Origin: Kitasatospora sp. NA04385 | GTDB taxonomy: Bacteria; Actinomycetota; Actinomycetes; Streptomycetales; Streptomycetaceae | Direction: 5' to 3' | Assembly (NCBI RefSeq): GCF_013364235.1 | Contig: NZ_CP054919.1 | Coordinates: 5,364,267 to 5,428,266, forward strand | Length of the DNA stretch: 64,000 bases | Shown here: piece after piece, positions 36,927 to 49,365 of the stretch | Layout: every line of letters starts with the position of its first letter | Numbering within the stretch: the first letter of the stretch is position 1 | The notes under the pieces: model-generated | What the model saw: only the letters and a program-made list of their open reading frames with translations | Databases searched by the model: none | Told to the model about the DNA's origin: nothing | Made by a program: the position numbers and the translations under genes

Positions 36927-37592
36927 CTAGCTGGCGAACTCGGTCTGGCGGTCGCGGGTGCGGTGGCAGGCGTAGGCGAGGGTGCCCAGCAGCAGGCGGG
37001 CCTCGGGCGGGGCGCCGTCCGCGGTCGGGCGGCGCAGCCAGCGCATCGGGCCGAGCGGGCCCAGCGGGGTGGGCGGGGCGGCCAGGTAGGAGCCGAGGCC
37101 GTGGCAGGCGAGGTCGAGCGAGGCGTCGTCCCAGCCCATCCGGTAGAGCAGGTCGGGCAGCCGCTCGGCGGTGCCGGGGGCGACGAACAGCAGCAGCCGC
37201 CCGGCCGGGGAGGCCAGCACCGGGCCGACCTGGGTGCCCATCCGCTCCAGCCGGACCAGCGCCTGCAGGCCGGGCTGGGCCGGCACGTCCAGCACGTCGA
37301 ACTGGTGGCCGGTCGGCAGGAGCAGCGCGGCGTCGGCCGGACATCGGACGGCGAGCTCGGCGGCCGTCGCGCCGGGGGCGATGGCCGGGCCGACCCGGAG
37401 GTGCAGGTTGGGCGCGGCGCAGCGCGGGACGCCGCAGTCGCAGGCCGTCCCGGCGCGCACGGTCGGGCTGCCGGCGGCCAGCGTCCAGCCCCAGCGCCCG
37501 GAGTACTCGGCGGCGGCCTGCAGCGCGGTGGGCCGGGTGCGGCGGCGGCCGCCGAGGGGGGTGAGCCGCAGGGTGCCGAAGAGCTTGTCCAT
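36927..37592 (-). CDS. Small bifunctional DNA primase/polymerase-like protein
   Basis: 221-aa protein resembling the archaeo-eukaryotic primase (Prim-Pol) N-terminal domain: ALQAAAEYSGRWGWTLA, then a Cys-rich GTACDCGVPRCAAPNLH, then HQFDVLDVP at about residue 102, where AEPs carry catalytic acids. The acids here are spaced D-x-x-D rather than D-x-D, so activity is uncertain. There is no helicase domain and no mobile-element neighbour. It occupies the slot between ftsY and nsdA held by a Prim-Pol-annotated gene in other streptomycetes. ATG at 37592 with GGGGGTGG upstream. Confidence 0.7.
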   Translation of the reverse strand: MDKLFGTLRLTPLGGRRRTRPTALQAAAEYSGRWGWTLAAGSPTVRAGTACDCGVPRCAAPNLHLRVGPAIAPGATAAELAVRCPADAALLLPTGHQFDVLDVPAQPGLQALVRLERMGTQVGPVLASPAGRLLLFVAPGTAERLPDLLYRMGWDDASLDLACHGLGSYLAAPPTPLGPLGPMRWLRRPTADGAPPEARLLLGTLAYACHRTRDRQTEFAS

Positions 37593-38044
37593 GCCACCCC
37601 CAACCTGTTCCGGTCGCCGCTGGTTACGGGACGGTGACGGCGCGTCGCCGGTCGGGTGCGGGGTGCGGGGTGCGCCGGAGGCGCGCGCGGTGCGGCGCGC
37701 GCCGATCCGGGTGGCCCGCGCGAGCAGGCGCCTTGCACCGGCGCTTCGGATGCCGGATCGTCGTTGCCGCACGCGTGCCTCCGTCGAGTTCCGTCGGGTT
37801 CCGTCGGGTCCGGGCATGTGCCGGGGTCATGCCGGGCTGACTGACAGTGAATCGCGCCCGCCGGTCCGGTAGTTCACCCTTGGGGGTGGCGAAAGGTGGC
37901 GTTTCTCCGGCGTTGCTCCCCCGGATGGCGCAGGGGCGCTACGTTCGGCACACGGAACGCAGTCGGCCGGTCACGCGGGCGGCGACGGACAAGGGTCAAG
38001 GCGAATGCGGGGCCCCGGGGTCGGGGCGGGATGGGGACGGTCCC
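37593..38044. other. 452-base divergent gap between the Prim-Pol-like gene and nsdA
   Basis: No gene is supported here. It contains short repeats (TCCGTCGGGT twice near 37790), an imperfect GCGCGC-rich hairpin near 37690, a small CACCC/GGGTG hairpin at 37875-37888, and TAGTTC near 37870 as a weak -10. The nsdA promoter must lie here. Confidence 0.4.
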
Positions 38045-39502
38045 ATGGGTGAGAAGCAGCCGAACGAGAAGCTTGGCTCCTGGTTCGCGCGCAGCGGCTG
38101 GTCGAAGGGCGAGCTGGCGCGCCAAGTGAACCGCAGGGCACGGCAGATCGGCGCGCACCACGTCTCCACGGACACCTCGCGGGTGCGCCGTTGGCTGGAC
38201 GGCGAGCAGCCGCGCGAGCCGATCCCGAAGATCATGTCGGAGCTGTTCTCGGAGCGCTTCGGCTCGGTGGTCTCGGTCGAGGACCTCGGCCTGCGCGCGG
38301 TGGTCCAGGTGACCACCGCCGGCAGCGGGGTGGACCTGCCCTGGAGCCCGCAGCAGACGGTGCAGGCGATCAGCGAGTACTCGCGCAGCGACCTGATGCT
38401 CAACCGCCGGGGTTTCCTGGGCACTTCGCTGGCGCTGACGGCCGGCGCCGCGCTGATCGAGCCGATGCAGCGCTGGCTGACGCCCGGTCCGAACGGCGCG
38501 CCCACCCCGATCCTGGCGGCGGCCAACGGCGGCGAGCACTTCACCGGGCGGCTGTCCGAGCCGGAGATGCAGCTGCTGGAGCAGACCACCGAGATGTTCC
38601 GCAAGTGGGACGCGCAGAACGGCGGCGGCCTGCGCCGCAAGGCCGTGGTGGGCCAGCTCCACGAGGTCACCGACCTGCTGCAGGAGAGCTACCCCGAGGC
38701 GATCACCAAGCGGCTGTTCCGGATCACCGCCGAACTCGCCCACCTGGCGGGCTTCATGTCGTACGACGTGGGCATGCACCCGAGCGCGCAGAAGTACTAC
38801 GTGCTGGCGCTGCACGCGGCCAAGGAGGCCGGCGACCGCCCGTTCGGGGCGCACGTGCTGACCGACATGAGCCGGCAGATGATCCACCTCAACCGCGGCG
38901 AGGACGCGCTGGAGCTGATCCACCTCGCCCAGTACGGCAGCCGGGACACCGCCACCGCCCGCCAGCAGTCGCTGCTGTACGCGATGGAGGCGCGGGCGTA
39001 CTCCAACATCGGCGAGCTCAACCGGTGCGCCCGGGCGGTCCGGCTGTCCGAGGACACCTTCAGCGACATCAGGGAGAGCAACGAGGAGACGCCGAACTGG
39101 CTCAAGTTCTTCTCGTACGCCGAGCTGTGCGCGGAGAACGGGCACTCCTACCGGGACCTGGCGTACACCTCGGACCACGGCGCGGCGATGGCCAAGCCCG
39201 CCGAGCGGCTGATCACCGAGGCGGTCGACCGGTTCCGGGACGACCAGGACCACGTCCGCACCTACGCGTTCAACCTGGTCGGGATGGCCTCGGTGCGGCT
39301 GCTGCAGAACGAGCCGGAGGAGGCGGCGAAGTTCTGCGAGGAGGCGGTCGACATCGCCAAGAAGGTGCGTTCCGAGCGGCTGAACACCCGGGTCCGCAAG
39401 ACCTCCGAGGCCGCCAGCCGGGACTTCCGCGGCGCCCCCGGGGTGGCCCGGCTGGCCGAGCGGGTGGTGCACGACATCCCGGAGTTCGTCTCGGTGGTCT
39501 GA
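38045..39502 (+). CDS. nsdA: NsdA, negative regulator of sporulation and antibiotic production
   Basis: 485-aa cytoplasmic regulator. Residues 1-75 are a helix-turn-helix-like region (ARSGWSKGELARQVNRRARQ, TDTSRVRRWLDGEQP) and the C-terminal two-thirds is TPR-like helical repeats. It aligns in order and content with Streptomyces NsdA, whose loss speeds sporulation and raises antibiotic output. ATG at 38045 follows GGGGACGG; the longer upstream frame is not conserved. Oddly, NRRGFLGTSLALTAGAAL near residue 120 looks like a twin-arginine signal inside a cytoplasmic protein. Confidence 0.92.
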   Translation: MGEKQPNEKLGSWFARSGWSKGELARQVNRRARQIGAHHVSTDTSRVRRWLDGEQPREPIPKIMSELFSERFGSVVSVEDLGLRAVVQVTTAGSGVDLPWSPQQTVQAISEYSRSDLMLNRRGFLGTSLALTAGAALIEPMQRWLTPGPNGAPTPILAAANGGEHFTGRLSEPEMQLLEQTTEMFRKWDAQNGGGLRRKAVVGQLHEVTDLLQESYPEAITKRLFRITAELAHLAGFMSYDVGMHPSAQKYYVLALHAAKEAGDRPFGAHVLTDMSRQMIHLNRGEDALELIHLAQYGSRDTATARQQSLLYAMEARAYSNIGELNRCARAVRLSEDTFSDIRESNEETPNWLKFFSYAELCAENGHSYRDLAYTSDHGAAMAKPAERLITEAVDRFRDDQDHVRTYAFNLVGMASVRLLQNEPEEAAKFCEEAVDIAKKVRSERLNTRVRKTSEAASRDFRGAPGVARLAERVVHDIPEFVSVV

Positions 39503-39526
39503 CCCCCGCCGCCCGCCCCTGCGTCC

Positions 39527-39557
39527 ACGGCCGTCCGCCCCCCGCCCGGACGGCCGT
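39527..39557 (+). terminator. Terminator of nsdA
   Basis: ACGGCCGTCCG (39527-39537) pairs perfectly with CGGACGGCCGT (39547-39557). Confidence 0.8.
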
Positions 39558-39611
39558 CGGAGTATGACACGGGCTGTCCAGTACGCGTCACCAGGTGTGG
39601 TTCACCTGCCC

Positions 39612-39647
39612 GTAACGGGCGCGTCAACCGCGTCACTGCGGCGAAAC
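39612..39647 (+). promoter_or_regulatory. Two GlnR-like boxes upstream of amtB
   Basis: GTAAC-n6-GTCAA (39612-39627) and GTCAC-n6-GAAAC (39632-39647) match the Streptomyces GlnR pattern gTnAC-n6-GaAAC, the second exactly. They lie about 120 bases before amtB, where GlnR activates amtB-glnK-glnD under nitrogen limitation in S. coelicolor. Confidence 0.7.
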
Positions 39648-39765
39648 ACCGTGCCGCATCGGCGGAAACCCGGCTTGGGCACTCTCCTCTCATCGCCGAC
39701 ACGCCGGGATGGCACGGGACAGGTATCCCGGTCGTGGTGCGGCTCTCATTTCGGAGGAGACGCCG

Positions 39766-41423
<1,658 letters not shown>

Positions 41424-41481
41424 GCGCGCCGGTCCCCGAGGAACCCCCGACCCGCTCTGATCCACCGCCGAAAACCCTCCT

Positions 41482-41510
41482 GGCGGACCTGCCCCTGCGG
41501 CAGGTCCGCC
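41482..41510 (+). terminator. Hairpin between glnK and glnD
   Basis: GGCGGACCTGCC (41482-41493) pairs perfectly with GGCAGGTCCGCC (41499-41510) around CCTGC, 38 bases before glnD. It could terminate part of the transcripts so that less GlnD than GlnK is made. Confidence 0.65.
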
Positions 41511-41548
41511 GAAGGCGTATCCGGCACCAGTACGCACCGGGAGCAGAC

Positions 41549-43986
41549 GTGAGCAGCACCGACCCCGCCGAGTACGGCTACCCGGCCGAACGCGCCCGCC
41601 TGCTGGCGGACCCCGGGGCCACCGGCCCGCAGCGCCGCGCGGCCCTAGCCCGGCTCACCGACGACTGGCTGGCCGGCCTCTACCGGATGGCCGGCGCCCC
41701 CGCCCGCACCGCCCTGGTCGCCGTCGGCGGCTACGGCCGGGGCGAGCTCTCCCCGCGCAGCGACCTGGACGTGCTGCTGCTGCACGAGGGCCCGCTCGCC
41801 GCCGACCTCGCCGAACGCGTCTGGTACCCGGTCTGGGACGGCGGCGTCGCCCTCGACCACGCCGTCCGCACCCCCGCCGAGGCCCGCGCGGTCGCCGCCG
41901 AGGACCTCAAGGCCCAGCTCGGCCTGCTCGACGCCCGCCACCTGGCCGGCGACCCGCAGCTCACCGCCGACCTGCGCTCCGCCGTCCTCGCCGACTGGCG
42001 CGCCGCCGCCCCCGAACGCCTCCCCGAGCTGCGGGAACTCGGCCGGGCCCGGGCCGAGCGGCACGGCGAGCTGTCCTTCCTGCTCGAACCCGACCTCAAG
42101 GAGGCCCGCGGCGGCCTGCGCGACCTGGTCGCCCTCAACGCGGTCGCCGCCACCTGGCTCGCCGACGCCCCCCGCGACGGCCTGGACGCCGCCGCCCGCA
42201 CCCTCGCCGACGTCCGCGACGCGCTGCACCTGACCACCGGCCGGGCCACCGAACGGCTCTCCCTGCAGGACCAGGACCAGGTCGCCGAACGCCTCGGCGT
42301 GCTCGACGCCGACACCCTGCTGCGGCAGGTCTACCAGGCCGCCCGCACCGTCGCGTACGCCGGGGACGTCACCTGGCGCTCGGTGGACCGGGTGCTGGCC
42401 GAGCGCCGCCGGGCCGCGCCGCGCCGCGCCGTCCGGTTCGGCTTCCCGTTCAACGGCGCCCGGCGCGCCCGGCCGGACCGGCCGCGCCCGAGCGCCGCCC
42501 GCTCGCCGAGGGCGTGGTCGAGCAGGACGGCGAGGCGGTGCTCGCCCAGGCCGCCCGGCCCGCCACCGACCCGGTGCTGCCGCTGCGGGCCGCCGCCGCG
42601 GCCGCCCAAGCCGGGCTGACCGTCGGCTACGCCACCGTCCGCCGGCTCGCCGCCGAGACCGGGCCGCTGCCGGTGCCCTGGCCCGACGAGGCCCGCGAAC
42701 AGCTGGTCACCCTGCTCGGCGCCGGCGAGGCCTGCCTGCCGGTCTGGGAGGCGCTGGAGGCCGAGGGGCTGATCAGCCGGATGCTGCCCGACTGGGAGCG
42801 GGTCCGCTGCCGGCCGCAGCGCAACGCCGTGCACCGCTGGACCGTCGACCGGCACCTGATCGAGACCGCCGTCCGGGCCGCCGCGATGACCCGCCGCACC
42901 GCCCGCCCCGACCTGCTGCTGGTCGCCGCCCTGCTGCACGACCTCGGCAAGGGCTGGCCCGGTGACCACTCCGAGGCCGGCGAGGTGATCGTCCGCGACG
43001 TCGCGGTCCGGATGGGCTTCGACAAGCAGGACACCGACACCCTGGCACTGCTGGTGCGCCACCACCTGACGCTGGTCGACACCGCCACCCGGCGCGACCC
43101 CGACGACCCGGCCACCGCCGACCTGATCGCCAAGACCGTCGGCACCCAGGCCCACCTGGAGCTGCTGCACGCCCTCACCGAGGCCGACGCCACCGCCACC
43201 GGCCCCGCCGCCTGGTCCGCCTGGCGGGCCTCGCTGGTCGCCACCCTGGTCGAGCGGACCGCCGCCCGGCTGGCGGGGGAGACCCGGCCGGGGGCCACCG
43301 ACCCCGAGACCACCGCCGACCAGGAGCGGCTCGCCGTCGAGGCCGCCCGCACCGGCGGCCCCGCACTCGACCTGACCGCCCACGCCGAACCGGCGCCGGA
43401 GGGCGGCGGCGGCGAACCGATGGGCGTCGAACTCACCCTGGCCATCCCCGACCGCCCCGGCCTGCTCGGCACGGTGGCCGGCGTGCTCGCCGTGCACCGC
43501 CTCGCCGTCCGCAAGGCCGGCCTGCGCGAACTCGACCCGGTCGGCGCCGGCCCCGTGCTGCTGCTGTCCTGGACGGTCGCCGCCGAGTACGGCGACCTGC
43601 CCGAGGCGGCCCGGCTCCGCGCCGACCTGCGCCGCGCCCTGGACGGCTCGCTCGACGTCACCCGCAAGCTCGCCGAGCGGGACGCCGCCGCGCCGCGCCG
43701 CCGCGGCATCAGCACCCCGCCGCCGGTGGTCACCGTCGCCCCGCACGACGCCTCGCGCTCCGCCACCGTGCTGGAGGTCCGCGCGCACGACGCGCCCGGC
43801 CTGCTGCACCGGATCGGCCGCGCCCTGGACGCCTCCGGCGTGCGGGTCCGCACCGCGCACGTCTCCACCCTCGGCGCGGAGGCCGTCGACGCCTTCTACC
43901 TCACCTCGACCGACGGCCGGCCGCTGGCGGCGGACCGCGCGCAGGAGGTCGCCCGGGCGGTCCGGGCCGCCCTGGAGGCGCACTGA
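41549..43986 (+). CDS. glnD: PII nucleotidyltransferase GlnD, one frameshift
   Basis: Bifunctional enzyme that adds and removes nucleotides on GlnK; in Streptomyces the modification is adenylylation. The nucleotidyltransferase motif GGYGRGELSPRSDLDVL lies at about residues 58-74, the HD hydrolase motif is LLHDLGKGW with DHSEAGE, and two ACT domains end the protein (DRPGLLGTVAGVL and DAPGLLHRIGRAL). One base is missing between about 42450 and 42490, after the PFNGARRAR region, where the frame changes before RRPLAEGVVEQDGEAV. Repaired length is about 812 aa. GTG start with GGGAG upstream. Confidence 0.93.
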
Positions 43987-44088
43987 CCCGCTGTTCCCGC
44001 CGGGGCGCAGACCCCCGGCCGGGGTACGGCTACCCTTGGGGGCGACGACAGTACCCGTACTCGATGCCGCAAGGGACCCGCGACCGAC

Positions 44089-45648
44089 GTGTTCGACACT
44101 CTCTCCGACCGCCTCGCAGCGACGTTCAAGAACCTCCGGGGCAAGGGCCGTCTCAGCGAGGCGGACATCGACGCCACCGCGCGCGAGATCCGGATCGCCC
44201 TGCTGGAGGCGGACGTCGCGCTCCCCGTGGTCCGCGCCTTCATCAAGCAGGTCAAGGACCGTGCCCTCGGTTCCGAGGTCTCCGGCGCGCTGAACCCGGC
44301 CCAGCAGATCATCAAGATCGTCAACGAGGAGCTGGTCAGCATCCTCGGTGGCGAGACCCGCCGCCTGCGCTTCGCCAAGACCGGCCCGACCGTGATCATG
44401 CTGGCCGGCCTCCAGGGCGCGGGCAAGACCACGCTGGCCGGAAAGCTCGGCCACTGGCTCAAGTCCCAGAAGCACACCCCGCTGCTGGTCGCCTGCGACC
44501 TCCAGCGCCCCAACGCCGTCACCCAGCTCGGCGTCGTCGCGGAGCGGGCCGGCGTCGCCTTCTACGGCCCGCAGCCCGGCAACGGCGTCGGTGACCCGGT
44601 GCAGGTCGCCCGCGACTCCATCGAGTACGCCAAGCAGAAGCAGTACGACGTCGTCATCGTCGACACCGCCGGCCGCCTCGGCATCGACGCCGAACTGATG
44701 CAGCAGGCCGCCGACATCCGCGCCGCGGTCGACCCGGACGAGGTCCTGTTCGTGGTCGACGCCATGGTCGGCCAGGACGCGGTCACCACCGCCCAGGCCT
44801 TCCTCGAAGGCGTCGACTTCACCGGCGTGGTGCTCTCCAAGCTCGACGGCGACGCCCGCGGCGGCGCCGCGCTCTCGGTCGCCCACGTGACCGGCCGCCA
44901 GATCATGTTCGCCTCCAACGGCGAGAAGGTCGACGACTTCGACGCCTTCCACCCCGACCGGATGGCCTCGCGCATCCTCGGCATGGGCGACGTCCTCTCG
45001 CTGATCGAGAAGGCCGAGCAGACCTTCTCCCAGGCCGAGGCCGAGAAGATGGCCGCCAAGCTCCAGGGCGGCGGCAAGGACTTCACGCTCGACGACTTCC
45101 TGTCGCAGCTGGAGCAGGTCCAGAAGATGGGCTCGATCTCCAAGCTGCTCGGCATGCTCCCCGGCATGGGCCAGATCCGGGAGCAGATCAACAACCTGGA
45201 CGACAAGGACGTCAACCGGGTCGGCGCGATCATCAAGTCGATGACCCCGGCCGAGCGGTCCGACCCCAAGCTCATCAACGGCTCGCGCCGCCTGCGCATC
45301 GCCAAGGGCTCCGGCGTCCAGGTCGGCGAGGTCTCCAGCCTGGTCGAGCGGTTCTTCGAGGCCCGCAAGATGATGTCCGCGATGGCCTCCGGCAAGGGCA
45401 TCCCCGGCATGCCGGGCATCCCCGGGATGGGCGGCGGCGGCAAGCGCTCCGCCAAGAAGGCCCCGGTCGCCAAGGGCAAGCGCAAGAGCGGCAACCCGCT
45501 CAAGCGGGCGCAGGAGGAGGCGGCCGCCGCCGAGCGCAAGGCGCTCGGCCCCGGCCAGGGCACCCAGCCGGGCGGCGCGTTCGGCCTCCAGCCGGGCAAG
45601 GGCCCGGCCGACTTCGACCTCCCCAAGGAGTTCAAGGACCTGCTGTAG
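44089..45648 (+). CDS. ffh: Signal recognition particle protein Ffh
   Basis: 519-aa SRP54-type GTPase that binds signal sequences and 4.5S RNA. N domain about 1-90; G domain with LQGAGKTTLAGKL, CDLQRPNAV, DTAGRLGID and SKLDGDARGG. The methionine-rich M domain (KLLGMLPGMGQ; MMSAMASGKGIPGMPG) ends in a basic, disordered tail typical of actinobacteria. GTG at 44089 has AAGGGA upstream. Partner receptor ftsY lies 7 kb away. Confidence 0.97.
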   Translation: MFDTLSDRLAATFKNLRGKGRLSEADIDATAREIRIALLEADVALPVVRAFIKQVKDRALGSEVSGALNPAQQIIKIVNEELVSILGGETRRLRFAKTGPTVIMLAGLQGAGKTTLAGKLGHWLKSQKHTPLLVACDLQRPNAVTQLGVVAERAGVAFYGPQPGNGVGDPVQVARDSIEYAKQKQYDVVIVDTAGRLGIDAELMQQAADIRAAVDPDEVLFVVDAMVGQDAVTTAQAFLEGVDFTGVVLSKLDGDARGGAALSVAHVTGRQIMFASNGEKVDDFDAFHPDRMASRILGMGDVLSLIEKAEQTFSQAEAEKMAAKLQGGGKDFTLDDFLSQLEQVQKMGSISKLLGMLPGMGQIREQINNLDDKDVNRVGAIIKSMTPAERSDPKLINGSRRLRIAKGSGVQVGEVSSLVERFFEARKMMSAMASGKGIPGMPGIPGMGGGGKRSAKKAPVAKGKRKSGNPLKRAQEEAAAAERKALGPGQGTQPGGAFGLQPGKGPADFDLPKEFKDLL

Positions 45649-45656
45649 GCACCCCC

Positions 45657-45708
45657 GGGGGCGCGGGGAGGACCACGGGCGACCGGGTTCTCCCCGCGCC
45701 CCCGTTTT
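45657..45708 (+). terminator. Terminator of ffh
   Basis: A perfect 14-bp stem (45657-45670 with 45690-45703) followed by GTTTT, 8 bases after ffh. Confidence 0.85.
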
Positions 45709-45736
45709 CGCGCCCCGTTGCGCGATGATGTCCCGT

Positions 45737-46261
45737 ATGCGCGTGACGATCCGAGCCCCCCGCCCCGATGACGTCGTCCCCTACGCCGAGGCGGTGCGGC
45801 GCTCCGCCGCGCACATCGGGCGGTGGAACCCGGTCGAGCCGGACGGCATGCCGGACCTGCTGAGCCGTCAGGGCGCCGGACTGCGGACGTTCATGGTCGT
45901 CGACACCGGGACCGGCGGCCTGGTCGGCAAGTGCAACGTGGCGAACATCGTGATGGCGCGGTTCTGCAACGGCGTGCTGGGCTACGACTCGTACCAGCCG
46001 TTCGTCGGGACGGGCCGGATGACGGAGGGCATGCGGCTGGTGGTGGAGCGCTGCTTCACGCCGCCCGAGCGGGGCGGGCTGGGGCTGCACCGGCTGGAGA
46101 TCAACGTGCAGCCGGACAACGGGCGTTCGATCGCGCTGGCCCGCCGGCTGGGCTTCCGGCACGAGGGCTTCACGCCGCGGATGCTGTTCCTGCAGGACGC
46201 CTGGCGCGACCACGAGCGGTTCGCGCTGACGGCCGAGGAGTGGCCGACGCCGGTGCGCTGA
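45737..46261 (+). CDS. GNAT-family N-acetyltransferase (RimJ/RimL-like)
   Basis: 174-aa acetyltransferase, acetyl-CoA dependent. MRVTIRAPRPDDVVPYAEAV begins a RimJ-like fold, and GLGLHRLEINVQPDNGRSIALARRLGF is the acetyl-CoA-binding part with the typical N-x-x-S-x-x-hAxxLGF end. Substrate unknown; members often modify ribosomal protein N termini or small amines. ATG at 45737 fits family starts; ATGs at 45725 and 45728 are in frame. No ribosome binding site is seen. Confidence 0.85.
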   Translation: MRVTIRAPRPDDVVPYAEAVRRSAAHIGRWNPVEPDGMPDLLSRQGAGLRTFMVVDTGTGGLVGKCNVANIVMARFCNGVLGYDSYQPFVGTGRMTEGMRLVVERCFTPPERGGLGLHRLEINVQPDNGRSIALARRLGFRHEGFTPRMLFLQDAWRDHERFALTAEEWPTPVR

Positions 46262-46309
46262 CCGGCCGGGCCGCGGCGTTGCGCGCCGCCCGGCGCGGCG
46301 GGCGGTCCG

Positions 46310-46315
46310 TATCGT
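46310..46315 (+). promoter_or_regulatory. Candidate leaderless promoter of the ftsH gene
   Basis: TATCGT ends 7 bases before the GTG at 46323, and the region lacks a ribosome binding site. Confidence 0.4.
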
Positions 46316-46322
46316 CCGGTGG

Positions 46323-48230
<1,908 letters not shown>

Positions 48231-48313
48231 CGCCGCCCGCGGGGTTCCGCCGCCGCTGCCTGCCCTGCCTGCCCTGCCTTCCCTGCTGTTCCGCCGTCCG
48301 CCGGGACGGTCCC

Positions 48314-49129
48314 TCAGGCGCGGGGTTTGGTCCCCACCGACCAGCGGAACTCGTTCGCCATCCGCACCGAGCCGTCCGGGCGCAGGAAGGGGTGCAGCGC
48401 CTCCTGGAGCTCCTTCGCCACCAGTGCCGCACCCGCGGCCTCCTCGGCCCGGTCGAACAGGCCGGTCGACAGCAGGCCGCGGACCGCCGAGTCCAGGCCC
48501 GCGTAGGCGAACGGGCAGGCCACCCGGCCGCCCCCGGACGGGTGCGTCCCGGCCGCGACGAGCAGCGTCTCCAGCGCGCCCGGGCCGGCCGCCGCGAACG
48601 GGTCCGGCGTGCCGAGCGGGGCGTGCCGGCGCGCGACCTCCAGCACGGCGGCGCTCTCGCAGCGCTCCGCCGGACCCCAGGAGGCCACCACCACCTGCCC
48701 GCCGGGCAGCGCGCGGGCAGCCGCCCGGGCGACCAGCGCGGGCACCGGCGGCTGCTCGAAAACCGTCACCAGGGAGTGCGCCGGGCGGGGGACGGGGTGC
48801 GCCGAACGGGCGACGTCCTCCGCCCGGCCGCCGGGCGCCACCTGGAGCCCGCGGGCCGCCGCGAGCTCCCGCAGACCGCCGTCCGCCTCCACCCCCGCGA
48901 CCTGCGCGCCGCGCTCGGCGGCGAGCAGCAGCGCCAGCCCGGACCGGCAGCCCACGCCCAGCAGGCTGGTGGCCGAGCCGACCTCCAGCCGCCGGTAAAC
49001 GTCCTGGTAGAGGGGGACGAGCATGCGCTCCTGGATCTCCGCCCAGTCCCGCGCCCGACCGCCGCGCCCGGCCGGCCCGTCCGTCCGGACCCGGTCCACG
49101 GTGCTGCCGGTCACCTGCGCTGAAGCCAT
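48314..49129 (-). CDS. SAM-dependent methyltransferase-like protein
   Basis: 271-aa protein with a degenerate Rossmann methyltransferase fold: SLLGVGCRSGLALLLAAERG at the SAM site and VAGVEADGGLRELAAARGL for the ribose-binding acid. The later GGQVVVASWGPAERCES fits the strand before the active site, and FRWSVGTKPRA ends it. Substrate unknown. ATG at 49129 has GGGAGG upstream on its strand. It is divergent from proS and convergent with ftsH. Confidence 0.8.
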   Translation of the reverse strand: MASAQVTGSTVDRVRTDGPAGRGGRARDWAEIQERMLVPLYQDVYRRLEVGSATSLLGVGCRSGLALLLAAERGAQVAGVEADGGLRELAAARGLQVAPGGRAEDVARSAHPVPRPAHSLVTVFEQPPVPALVARAAARALPGGQVVVASWGPAERCESAAVLEVARRHAPLGTPDPFAAAGPGALETLLVAAGTHPSGGGRVACPFAYAGLDSAVRGLLSTGLFDRAEEAAGAALVAKELQEALHPFLRPDGSVRMANEFRWSVGTKPRA

Positions 49130-49352
49130 CGCGGCCTCCCATTCGGTCCTCGGAATCGGCTGCGGCCCCCGCAGCCCTGCCCCCCGGTCCCCTCTCCAGC
49201 GAACAGCGGGCCGCCCCCGACGTCCAGAGGGGTGCGAGCAGGTATCCGTGCGCCGCGGGTGTGCGCCCCGGGGTGTGCGCGGGGCGTGCGGCGGCGGGAC
49301 GGGCCCGCGGCCGTACGGTGAACCGGATTCACGGTCGGGCCCGGGTTTTCCG

Positions 49353-49358
49353 TACCAT
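49353..49358 (+). promoter_or_regulatory. Candidate leaderless promoter of proS
   Basis: TACCAT ends 7 bases before the ATG at 49366, and no ribosome binding site is present. A weak TTCACG lies 19 bases upstream of it. Confidence 0.45.
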
Positions 49359-49365
49359 TCGGCCC

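Noticed and set aside
48255-48300. CTGCC/CTTCC tandem stretch after ftsH
   Set aside because: A short imperfect simple repeat between convergent genes, with no pairing or coding sign.
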